Position numbers and translations under genes: made by a program
Notes under the pieces: generated by a model
What the model saw: only the letters and a program-made list of their open reading frames with translations
Database searches by the model: none
What the model was told of the DNA's origin: nothing
Part shown: positions 55,455 to 64,000 of the stretch, piece by piece
Position numbering within the stretch: position 1 is the stretch's first letter
Layout of the letters: each line of letters begins with the position of its first letter
Source: an uncultured Oscillibacter sp.
GTDB taxonomy: Bacteria; Bacillota; Clostridia; Oscillospirales; Oscillospiraceae
Direction: 5' to 3'
Assembly: GCA_910576865.1 (NCBI GenBank)
Contig: CAJTKE010000008.1
Coordinates: forward strand, 32,780 to 96,779
DNA: 64,000 bases

Positions 55455-57524
55455 TTACTGCCGCACCCACTGGGCATATAGGGTCACATCCTTGGTGATA
55501 GGGGTGCTGGCGGTGTACTCTGTCCCGGTTCCGTCCGCCGCCGTATTCCATCCGGTTAATTTGTAACCAGCAGGCTGTGGGTCTGCATGAGTACCCGTGC
55601 ATAGGAAAATATCCGGGAGCTTGTCACCCAGGCCGGTATTTTCGGGTACCGTTACGCTTCTCGGTGTCCAGGAGGTCGGATACGTGTCGTCAGCATTGTA
55701 AAGGTAGCCGGTCCACGCGCCGCTGCCAGCCGGAACGTTGTCCTCCAGCCTCACGGTATACACCCGGACCCACTGGGCGTAGAGGGTCACATCCTTGGTA
55801 ATGGGTGTGCTGTTCGTGTAGGTTTCCCCGGATCCGTCCGCCGCTGTGTTCCAGCCGCCGAACTCATACAACGCGGAAAGTTGGATGATGCCCGCGCTGC
55901 CGGCTTCGAAAACCAGCTTCAAATCTGTTCGGAGACTGGAGCCCAAAGTCGATCCCTCAAGCACGTCTGTGATTTCTTCCGGCCATGTCAAAGCCGAAGG
56001 AACTTGACCGTCAGGCCAATATACAGGCGCATAATTGCCTCCCCAGCTAGATTCCTCTGCCAGCGGCGGCACGTTGCCTTTCTCCAGCGCCACGGTGTAT
56101 TTCTCCAAAGGAACCCACTGTGCGTAAAGAGTCACATTCCCCGTAATGGGCGTGCTTGCCGTGTAGGTCTCCCCGGACCCGTCCGCTTTCGTGTTCCACC
56201 CGCCGAACTTATAAACGGTGGAGGGGGAGTACAGCCCGCCGGTTTCAAAGCGGAACAGCTCCACCGCCGGGAGGCGGCTTCCCAGGGCCGTCCCGCTGGT
56301 CACATCCGTGATATTGCCCGGCCAGGACGGGGAAGCCGCGTTGACCCCCGGCACATACGCGCCCGCCGCGCCCTCGTTCTGCGCCGGTACAATGCCCTTC
56401 TCCAGCGTCACATTATAGGAGGCCGGAGGGACAGGGGGACTGTCGGACCCGCCGGGCTCCGGGTCCGGGTCAGGTTCCGGGCCGGGGTCAGGTTCCGGGC
56501 CGGGGTCAGGGCCTGGGTCCGGCGTCGGCTCGGGCGGCGTGGGGGTCGGGGTGCTCCCGCTGTCGCTGGAGTCGTCGTCATCGTCCCGGTCCGGGGTCTC
56601 CGGGGCGGGGGCGGGGGCCGCCGGTTTTTCGACGGGCTTGCTGGGGGAGATGCTGTCCGGCTGTTTCTCCAGCTCTTTCTCGACCTCCTCGATCCGGTCG
56701 TGGAGGTCGTCCTCGTCCTCGTCCTCCCGCCGGTCCGACTCGTCAAGGACTTCCTTGGTGGCGGAATCGCCCTCCGGCGTCCGGCCGCTGGGGTCGCCTC
56801 CGGCCACGGAGGCAAGGTCCCGGGGGATGTCCAGGCCGGTCTTCTGCTCGATCTTGTCACAGAGGGGGATGTCCCGGGTCAGGTCCGTCAGCGCGAAGCC
56901 GGGGATATCCTCCACGGTGAACTTCTCCCGGAGGATGTCGCACTTGTCGCCGTCTTGCTCCTGGGGGTGGACGACGCAGGTCACCCGCTCGCCGCCACGG
57001 ACCGGCTCGGCCTTGATCTGGTTGGTCACCGGGTCCATGACGGAGCACTCGGCCTCGCCCTCCAGGATGGAGACGCGGGTGGTCCAGCGGTCGGTGATCT
57101 CCACCCAGCCGCTGGTGCCCCGGATGCCCACCACGGTGGTGGAGGTGTGGATGTTCAGGGACTCGTCGTCCTCCAGGGGCTCGGACACATCGAAGAAGAT
57201 GTTGCCGGAGCAGAGGAGGACCTCCAGTTTTTTGCCGTCCTTCCGGACCTCGACCTCACTGGCGGCGTCCTCCTTCATGAGCTTGGAGTTGTCCAGGTTG
57301 ATCCAGGCGTAGCTTTCTTCACCCGTCTCCACATGGTAGCCGCTGTATAGGCGCATGTTTTTCAGCAGGGAGACGGACTTCCCGCTGCTCTTGGAGATTT
57401 CCACCGTTCCGGTGGTCTTGGTCAGGCGGATCACCGCCGCCGTGTCCGCCGCCAGGGCGGGGAGGGTCAGGCCCATTACAAGGGCCAGCGCCAGGGTCAG
57501 GGACAGAAGTTTCTTTCTCAGCAT
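55455..57524 (-). CDS. Secreted FecR-domain protein with InlB-type B-repeats (paralogue 3)
   Basis: Exported protein of 689 aa. Signal peptide (MLRKKLLSLTLALALVMG...ALAAD), FecR domain (TTVVGIRGTSGWVEITD), family-specific region, acidic segment ESDRREDEDEDDLHD, then a PDP/PGP linker (about 325-365). Four InlB-type repeat units follow with the recurrent ends GGWNTKADGSGETYT...VTLYAQW, GGWNTAADGSGETYT...VTLYAQW and GWNTAADGTGTEYT...YAQWVRQ. Unlike paralogues 1 and 2 it has no BspA-type LRRs. The first 300 residues and the promoter are nearly identical to paralogue 1. ATG at 57524 with AGAGG upstream. Likely surface or secreted adhesion/sensing role; no anchor motif seen. Confidence 0.87.
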   Translation of the reverse strand: MLRKKLLSLTLALALVMGLTLPALAADTAAVIRLTKTTGTVEISKSSGKSVSLLKNMRLYSGYHVETGEESYAWINLDNSKLMKEDAASEVEVRKDGKKLEVLLCSGNIFFDVSEPLEDDESLNIHTSTTVVGIRGTSGWVEITDRWTTRVSILEGEAECSVMDPVTNQIKAEPVRGGERVTCVVHPQEQDGDKCDILREKFTVEDIPGFALTDLTRDIPLCDKIEQKTGLDIPRDLASVAGGDPSGRTPEGDSATKEVLDESDRREDEDEDDLHDRIEEVEKELEKQPDSISPSKPVEKPAAPAPAPETPDRDDDDDSSDSGSTPTPTPPEPTPDPGPDPGPEPDPGPEPDPDPEPGGSDSPPVPPASYNVTLEKGIVPAQNEGAAGAYVPGVNAASPSWPGNITDVTSGTALGSRLPAVELFRFETGGLYSPSTVYKFGGWNTKADGSGETYTASTPITGNVTLYAQWVPLEKYTVALEKGNVPPLAEESSWGGNYAPVYWPDGQVPSALTWPEEITDVLEGSTLGSSLRTDLKLVFEAGSAGIIQLSALYEFGGWNTAADGSGETYTNSTPITKDVTLYAQWVRVYTVRLEDNVPAGSGAWTGYLYNADDTYPTSWTPRSVTVPENTGLGDKLPDIFLCTGTHADPQPAGYKLTGWNTAADGTGTEYTASTPITKDVTLYAQWVRQ

Positions 57525-57568
57525 GTCCGCACATCCTCTTCGCGGTTTTTTGTAAAATACCAAACCTG

Positions 57569-57597
57569 ATTATACCAGGGTTTCCGGCGGATTGCAA
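57569..57597 (-). promoter_or_regulatory. Promoter of FecR-domain paralogue 3
   Basis: Minus strand TTGCAA (57592-57597), 17-bp spacer, TATAAT (57569-57574), with TGG before the -10. Confidence 0.82.
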
Positions 57598-57630
57598 CCA
57601 GGATTTGGGCCCTTCGGGAAAAGCTCGGCG

Positions 57631-57659
57631 TAGACATTTCCCCGGAACCGTGCTATGAT
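57631..57659 (+). promoter_or_regulatory. Promoter of dusB
   Basis: TAGACA (57631-57636), 17-bp spacer, TATGAT (57654-57659) with extended -10 TGC. It covers the ATG codons at 57655 and 57658, which therefore cannot be the start of dusB. Confidence 0.75.
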
Positions 57660-57708
57660 GCACTCAAGCGAAACCCTCCCCCGGAGGAGGAGAGAGGAGG
57701 ACAGGCCT

Positions 57709-58701
57709 TTGAACATCGGGAACGTATCCATCCCTTCCAAGCTGGCGCTGGCCCCCATGGCCGGCGTCACCGACGCCGCCTTCCGCCAGCTCTGCGCGGA
57801 GCTGGGGGCGGGCTGCACCTGCACGGAGCTGATCTCCTCCAAGGCCCTCTGTTACAAGGACAAGAAGACCTTCTCCCTCCTCAGGCAGTTCCCCGGGGAG
57901 CACCCCGCCGCCGTTCAGATTTTCGGCAGCGACCCGGCCTGTATGGCGGAGGCGGCGCAGATCGCCATCGGGCACACGGGGGCGGACATCCTGGACATCA
58001 ACATGGGCTGTCCCATGGGGAAGATCGTGAACAACGGAGACGGCGCGGCGCTGATGAAGGACCCGGAAAAGGCGGGGCGCATCGTGGAGGCGGTGGTGAG
58101 GGCCCTTCCCGGTGTTCCCGTGACGGCGAAGTTCCGCCGGGGCTGGGACATGGGGAGCTGCAACTGCGTGGAGTTCGCCCGGGTGCTGGAGCAGGCCGGG
58201 GCCTCCGCCGTGGCGGTCCATGGCCGGACAAGGGCCCAGGTCTACGGCGGACAGGCGGACTGGAACTGCATCCGGGCCGTGAAGGAGGCGGTGTCCATCC
58301 CCGTCATCGCCAACGGGGACATCTGGAAGCCGGAGGACGCCGCCCGGATCTTGCAGCACACCAAGGCGGACATGGCCATGATCGGCCGGGGGTGCTTCGG
58401 GAACCCCTGGATTTTTCAGCAGGCCAGGGCCCTGCTGGAGGGGGAGCCCGTGCCGCCCCTGCCGCCCCTGGCGGAGCGGTGCGATCTGGCGGTGCGGCAG
58501 TTCGAGCTGGCGGCGGAATATAAAGGAGAGCGAACGGCCGTCCTGGAGGCCCGGCGGCATTACTGCTGGTACCTCAAGGGCGTGCCCTACGCCAATTATT
58601 ATAAGGAGCAGATCGTGCGGATGAACACGCTGGAGGATGTGTACCGGGTGACCCGGGGCATCAAGCGGGACCTCCGGGACGGACGGGAGGGACGCCTGTG
58701 A
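57709..58701 (+). CDS. dusB: tRNA-dihydrouridine synthase B
   Basis: FMN enzyme reducing uridines in the tRNA D-loop. 330 aa beginning with NIGNVSIPSKLALAPMAGVTD, the usual DusB N-terminus. The catalytic Cys is in DINMGCPMGK near residue 100; VTAKFRRGWD, AVAVHGRT, IANGDIW and MIGRGCFGNPWIF are FMN-site blocks. The start is TTG at 57709 with AGAGGAGG 8 bp upstream. Its stop overlaps the GTG of the sigma factor gene (GTGA). dus genes upstream of regulators are known elsewhere (dusB-fis in E. coli). Confidence 0.95.
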   Translation: MNIGNVSIPSKLALAPMAGVTDAAFRQLCAELGAGCTCTELISSKALCYKDKKTFSLLRQFPGEHPAAVQIFGSDPACMAEAAQIAIGHTGADILDINMGCPMGKIVNNGDGAALMKDPEKAGRIVEAVVRALPGVPVTAKFRRGWDMGSCNCVEFARVLEQAGASAVAVHGRTRAQVYGGQADWNCIRAVKEAVSIPVIANGDIWKPEDAARILQHTKADMAMIGRGCFGNPWIFQQARALLEGEPVPPLPPLAERCDLAVRQFELAAEYKGERTAVLEARRHYCWYLKGVPYANYYKEQIVRMNTLEDVYRVTRGIKRDLRDGREGRL

Positions 58702-59300
58702 CACAGGAACAGAAATGGGTGGACGCCGCCCGGGAGGGAGACCAGGAGGCGTTCGAGGAGCTGGTGCGGCTCTATGAAAAGCGGGTGCTGGCCCTGACCC
58801 GGCGGATGTGCCGGAACCCGGAGGACGCCGCCGAGGCCGCCCAGGAGGCGTTTTTCGCCGCGTGGCAGGGGCTGAAGAGCTTCCGGGGGGACAGCAGCTT
58901 CTCCACCTGGCTCTACCGGCTGGCCTCCAACGCCTGTGTGGACCTCCTCCGGCGGGAGGGGAAGCGGCAGGCGGCTGTGTCATTGGATGATGAAGATTTG
59001 AATCTGGATTTTCCGGCCTCCCTTTCCTCCCCTCAGGAGGAGGTGGAGCGCCGGGAGCTGCGGGAGCAGATCGAGGCGGGGCTCCGGGCCCTGCCGCCTT
59101 CCCTGCGGGAGGCGCTGATACTGCGGGAGATGCAGCAGCTGCGCTATGACGAGATCGGCGAGGCCCTGGGGCTGGACATCGGGACGGTGAAGTCCCGCAT
59201 CAGCCGGGGGCGGAAAAAACTGCGGGCTTTTTTGCTGGCGGGAGGGAACTTTTCTCCGTCGCCTCCGTCTAAAGAGACAGGAAGGGAGGGCCGTACATGA
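58698..59300 (+). CDS. ECF-type RNA polymerase sigma factor
   Basis: Alternative sigma factor of 200 aa. Region 2 (about 15-85) has AFEELVRLYEKRVLALTRRM and FSTWLYRLASNACVDLLRR, binding the -10. Region 4 (about 125-175) has LPPSLREALILREMQQL and DEIGEALGLDIGTVKSRISRGRKKLR, a helix-turn-helix for the -35. The Ser/Lys-rich tail is probably disordered. GTG start at 58698 overlaps the dusB stop; the stop overlaps the anti-sigma start (ATGA). Target promoters are unknown. Confidence 0.95.
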   Translation: MTQEQKWVDAAREGDQEAFEELVRLYEKRVLALTRRMCRNPEDAAEAAQEAFFAAWQGLKSFRGDSSFSTWLYRLASNACVDLLRREGKRQAAVSLDDEDLNLDFPASLSSPQEEVERRELREQIEAGLRALPPSLREALILREMQQLRYDEIGEALGLDIGTVKSRISRGRKKLRAFLLAGGNFSPSPPSKETGREGRT

Positions 59301-60178
59301 AATACTGTGAGGAATACGCGGCCCTGTTGGACCTGTTCGTGGACGGGGAGCTGCCGCCCGAGGAGGCGGAGCGGGTGCGGGGCCACCTGGAGGGATGCCC
59401 CGGCTGCCGGGCCTATGTGGACGACGCGCTGGCCCTCCGGGCGGCTTTCCCGGACGTGGAGGACACTGTAATCCCGGAGGGCTTTACAGAGGGCGTGATG
59501 GAACGGATTCGGACGTCTCAGACCCGGGACACGAAGGTCGTGGAGCTGAAACGGCGGAATCTCCGGCGCTGGGTGGGGACCGTGGCGGCGATGGCGGCGT
59601 GCTGCGGACTGATTGTCCTGGCCCGGACCGGCCCGGCCGCGCCCGCGGGCGGTGAAAGCCCGATGGCCCGGATGGAAAGCGCCGCGCCTTCCGCCGTTTA
59701 TCACACCGCCGGGGAGACGGGAATCCAGCCCCAGGCGGCGCCGGAGGCGGCGGATGAAGAGAAAGAGGAGGCGCTGGTCCAGGAGAGGGCGAAGAGCGCC
59801 GCGCCGGACAACGGCAGTCCCTCGACCGGCGCGGCGGCGGGCCAGCGCAGCCTGATGGCCACCGCCGCGGCTCCGACAGCCCCGGCGGATATGCCCACTC
59901 CGACGGAGGCCTGCATGCCGGAGTCAGGCGCGGAAACCACCGAGGACACCGCCGGAGAATACTGCGATGATACTGATATTGCGCTCTGCCTTACCGTCGA
60001 GGAGGCGGGGGACCTGTTGAACGGGTTCACGCCGGAGCGGGAAGACGAGCTGGAACGCCGTTACAGGCTGAACGCGATGGAGTACGAGGCGCTGCTGGAG
60101 GACCTGGGACGGTGGGAGAGGCTGCCGGAGACGCCGGAAGGGGGCTTCCAGGTAGTGGTGACAGGTCCTTTTAAATAA
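59297..60178 (+). CDS. Membrane anti-sigma factor with zinc-finger (ZAS/HC2) domain
   Basis: Partner of the sigma factor, 293 aa. N-terminal anti-sigma zinc-binding domain: CEEYAALLDLFVDGELPPEEAERV with the HxxxCxxC ligands in GHLEGCPGC. A single membrane helix (about residues 93-111, WVGTVAAMAACCGLIVLA) leads to an extracytoplasmic Ala/Pro/Glu-rich stretch (about 112-220) and a small C-terminal domain (about 225-293, LCLTVEEAGDLLNGFTPERE...FQVVVTGPFK) that may be the sensor. Overlap with the sigma gene supports 1:1 coupled translation. Confidence 0.9.
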   Translation: MKYCEEYAALLDLFVDGELPPEEAERVRGHLEGCPGCRAYVDDALALRAAFPDVEDTVIPEGFTEGVMERIRTSQTRDTKVVELKRRNLRRWVGTVAAMAACCGLIVLARTGPAAPAGGESPMARMESAAPSAVYHTAGETGIQPQAAPEAADEEKEEALVQERAKSAAPDNGSPSTGAAAGQRSLMATAAAPTAPADMPTPTEACMPESGAETTEDTAGEYCDDTDIALCLTVEEAGDLLNGFTPEREDELERRYRLNAMEYEALLEDLGRWERLPETPEGGFQVVVTGPFK

Positions 60179-60311
60179 GGAGTGGAACGAGGACCGGCTT
60201 CTCGAAGGAGGCCGGCCCTCGTTGCCGTTGTGGGAACTGCACAGAGGTCATACCGGGATTCGGGCGATTCGCCGTTATTTTACAAAAAGCGTAAAAATTT
60301 GAAAAAAGGTG

Positions 60312-60435
60312 TTGACAAACGGTGGGGCATCTGGTATTCTAACAAAGCTGTCAGGCACGACGGCTGGTCGGGCCCCTGAGAATCGAAAAAAGATTTAAAA
60401 AAGGGCTTGACAAGAGCTTGAGAGTGTGCTAGAAT
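60312..60435 (+). promoter_or_regulatory. Tandem promoters P1 and P2 of the rRNA operon
   Basis: P1: TTGACA (60312-60317), 17 bp, TATTCT (60335-60340). P2: TTGACA (60407-60412), 17 bp, TAGAAT (60430-60435) with extended -10 TGC. AT-rich A-tracts precede both, as in UP elements. The remaining 60436-60661 is leader RNA, with one arm of the 16S processing stem at 60456-60486; no gene is seen from 60179 to 60661. Confidence 0.88.
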
Positions 60436-60455
60436 AGCAAACGTTCCGCCGAGAA

Positions 60456-60486
60456 GGCGTGTACCTTGTAAATTAAACAACGTAAC
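60456..60486 (+). other. 5' arm of the pre-16S processing stem
   Basis: Complementary to 62262-62292 over about 30 bp with few mismatches (core AAATTAAACAACGTAAC). The pairing brackets the 16S gene, the expected RNase III substrate. Confidence 0.8.
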
Positions 60487-60661
60487 GAAAAGAAAGCACC
60501 AGACGGAGCTTTTGCTGTGAGGAATCACAGTGGAAGCGCCAAGGTTGTGGGTGAGTAGGGAGTGGTCAATTCTCCCGAAAGCAGCAACTGAAAAAATGCT
60601 TGAAGCTATGACAAATAGCTCTATGTTGGTTTGAACAGCCGCGAGGTTGTTTGGATACCAT

Positions 60662-62194
<1,533 letters not shown>

Positions 62195-62261
62195 AGGAGA
62201 CCTCGGACAGTGAGACATCTGTCCGTAACATCCTGGTCAGCCGTTTGAGTGTTGATGAGTA

Positions 62262-62292
62262 GTTACGTTGTTTAATTTAGAGGGCATACGCC
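62262..62292 (+). other. 3' arm of the pre-16S processing stem
   Basis: Pairs with 60456-60486 across the 16S gene. Confidence 0.8.
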
Positions 62293-62313
62293 TTCGAGGG
62301 AATGGAGAGATGT

Positions 62314-62389
62314 GGGGATATAGCTCAGCTGGGAGAGCGCCTGCCTTGCAAGCAGGAGGTCGCCGGTTCGATCCCGACTATCTCCACCA
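62314..62389 (+). tRNA. tRNA-Ala (anticodon TGC)
   Basis: 76 nt with encoded CCA. Acceptor GGGGATA pairs with TATCTCC, the anticodon loop is TTGCAA, and the T-loop is GGTTCGATC. Standard place in the 16S-23S spacer. Confidence 0.97.
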
Positions 62390-62392
62390 GAC

Positions 62393-62469
62393 GGGCCCAT
62401 AGCTCAGCTGGCTAGAGCGTACGACTGATAATCGTAAGGTCGGTGGTTCGAGCCCACTTGGGCCCACCA
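62393..62469 (+). tRNA. tRNA-Ile (anticodon GAT)
   Basis: 77 nt with encoded CCA. Acceptor GGGCCCA pairs with TGGGCCC, the anticodon loop contains CTGATAA, and the T-loop is GGTTCGAGC. It follows tRNA-Ala by 3 bp. Confidence 0.97.
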
Positions 62470-62882
62470 GACAGCATTTGCTGTTGGACCTCAAAACCCA
62501 AAGGGATTTGGATTTTGAGGTCTGGCTTCAAAAGAGGCTGGAAGCTCTGCACCTTGAAAACTGAACAATGTGATGAAAGCAAGTAAGGCAACAGAGAGGC
62601 AAGCATCCGAGAGGATGCGAAGCGTAATTTGATTGTGGAACAGCGTCCTGATGGACGCAGGGTAACAATTACAATTTCGAAAACTTCTTTGTGAAGCCTG
62701 CATAATTCATGAGAATAGCTATCTCAGTGAATGGCCGTTGAAGAGACAGAAGCCCGTCCCCTCGTCCCTCGACTCCAGCCCACCAAAAATCCTCAGATTT
62801 TTGGTGAAGGAGGAGAAGGAAGGAGCGGATATGAAATCCTCACCGAAGGTGGGGATGGAATGGAGCGAGTTTCTTCGACGAA
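62470..62882 (+). other. Distal 16S-23S spacer
   Basis: 413 bp without a gene. Hairpins: GACCTCAAAA paired with TTTTGAGGTC (about 62488-62523), and a perfect 11-bp stem CACCAAAAATC (62781-62791) with its complement at 62796-62806. It presumably holds one arm of the pre-23S processing stem; the other arm lies beyond the window. Confidence 0.7.
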
Positions 62883-64000
62883 GGTCAAGCTGAAAAGAGC
62901 GCAAGGGGAATGCCTTGGCATCAGGAGCCGACGAAGGACGTGACAAGCTGCGATAAGCCGCGGTGAGGAGCAAATATCCCTTGACCCGCGGATTTCCGAA
63001 TGGGGCAACCCACATGGACAATATCCATGTAGCGTGCGTTGAATCAAATAGGCGTACGCGGGGAACCGCCTGAACTGAAACATCTAAGTAGGGCGAGGAA
63101 GAGACATCAACCGAGATTCCGTAAGTAGTGGCGAGCGAACGCGGAGTAGGCCAAACCGGAGGATTTATTCTCCGGGGTTGCGGACGATCATCACGTAAGC
63201 TAGTCTAGTTGAACGGTCTGGGAAGGCCGGCCACAGAGGGTGAGAGCCCCGTAAGCGAAAGGCGATGCTTATAGATCGGATCCAGAGTACCGCGGGACAC
63301 GTGAAACCCCGTGGGAAACCGGGTGGACCACCATCCAAGCCTAAATACTACCTGATGACCGATAGAGGAGCAGTACCGTGAGGGAAAGGTGAAAAGGACC
63401 CCGGGAGGGGAGTGAAAGAGAACCTGAAACCTTGTGCTTACAAGCACTCAAAGCACGTTAAAGTGTGATGAGGTACTTTTTGTAGAACGGTCCGGCGAGT
63501 TATAGTAACGAGCGAGCTTAAGGCATTCAGTGCCGGAGGCGCAGCGAGAGCGAGTCTGAACAGGGCGTGTGAAGTTCGTTGCCATAGACCCGAAACCGGG
63601 TGACCTACCCATGAGCAGGTTGAAGTGGGGGTGAAACCCCATGGAGGACCGAACCGACCCCCGTTGCAATGGTGGCGGATGACTTGTGGGTAGCGGTGAA
63701 ATTCCAATCGAACCCGGAGATAGCTGGTTCTCCCCGAAATAGCTTTAGGGCTAGCGTTGTATTAGATTACCGGAGGTAAAGCACTGAATGGTTTAGGGGC
63801 TGATAAAGTTACCGACGCCTATCAAACTAAGAATGCCGGCTAATTGATGTACAGCAGTCAGACAGTGTGAGATAAGTTTCATTGTCAAAAGGGAAACAGC
63901 CCAGACCCACAGCTAAGGTCCCTAATATACGCTGAGTGGAAAACGATGTGGAGTTGCGAAAACAACCAGGATGTTGGCTTAGAAGCAGCCACTCATTAAA
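62883..64000 (+). rRNA. rrl: 23S ribosomal RNA (5' part, truncated by the window edge)
   Basis: Starts at about 62883 with GGTCAAGCTGAAAAGAGCGC, matching the conserved 23S 5' end, followed by AATGCCTTGGCATCAGGAGC and GACGAAGGACGTG. About 1.1 kb of domains I-II are present. The gene continues past position 64000. Confidence 0.97.

Overview
The window comes from a high-GC, spore-forming, Gram-positive anaerobe, most likely an Oscillospiraceae (Clostridia cluster IV) gut-type bacterium close to Flavonifractor, Lawsonibacter or Oscillibacter. The evidence is a clostridial 16S gene, a spoIIID gene, a Cys T-box, two ECF-transporter S components, Firmicutes-type ribosome binding sites (AGGAGG) and strong GC bias in third codon positions. 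That bias produces very long antisense reading frames, which are not reported as genes. Promoters are unusually readable: most pair TTGACA or TTGCAA with an extended -10 of the form TG(C/G)TAnnnT at 17 bp.

Layout. 1-4005: a minus-strand operon of an opine-dehydrogenase-family enzyme, a TAXI-type TRAP binding lipoprotein and a fused TRAP permease (cut by the left edge), behind a promoter with a palindromic operator. 4034-13131: a zinc-ribbon membrane protein, htpG, two members of a FecR-domain secreted protein family (one intact, one frameshifted) around a MATE transporter, and a PAQR/hemolysin III gene with a large palindromic operator. 13209-19525: an F1Fo ATP synthase operon in which the delta subunit is absent as a gene and its C-terminal domain is fused to the N-terminus of alpha. 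19530-22767: envelope genes (SLH-transglutaminase, LCP ligase) and spoIIID. 22838-28483: an aldo/keto reductase behind a MerR-type 19-bp-spacer promoter, DUF3842, a P-loop kinase fusion, and a MocR regulator between two ECF S components. 28508-34163: DUF975, then a probable pyrG-RNHCP-peptidase-Spx-dus operon. 34255-39417: a DivIVA-like coiled coil, an HMA-like protein, the T-box-controlled cysE-cysS operon, TraX, and an XRE regulator with a membrane partner.

39432-53916 holds purine synthesis. One minus-strand operon runs gntR-purE-purC-orf45-purF-purM-purN-(DUF1266/DUF2185)-purH'-purD-purL, followed by an IMP dehydrogenase with its own promoter. This operon is the most unusual region: it encodes a 45-residue protein carrying the motif of Na+-translocating decarboxylase beta subunits, a PurF without its catalytic Cys, a stand-alone AICAR transformylase with no cyclohydrolase gene in the window, and an unexplained DUF1266/DUF2185 protein.

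54010-60178: a G5/3D cell-wall protein, the third FecR-domain paralogue, and dusB with an overlapping ECF sigma and anti-sigma pair. 60312-64000: an rRNA operon with two promoters, 16S, tRNA-Ala, tRNA-Ile and the start of 23S.

Best candidates for undescribed biology are the delta-CTD/alpha ATP synthase fusion, the small decarboxylase-motif protein in the pur operon, the DUF1266/DUF2185 pur-operon gene, the lysine-less MocR between two vitamin transporters, and the modular FecR-domain secreted family. All calls rest on reading the sequence; no searches were run.
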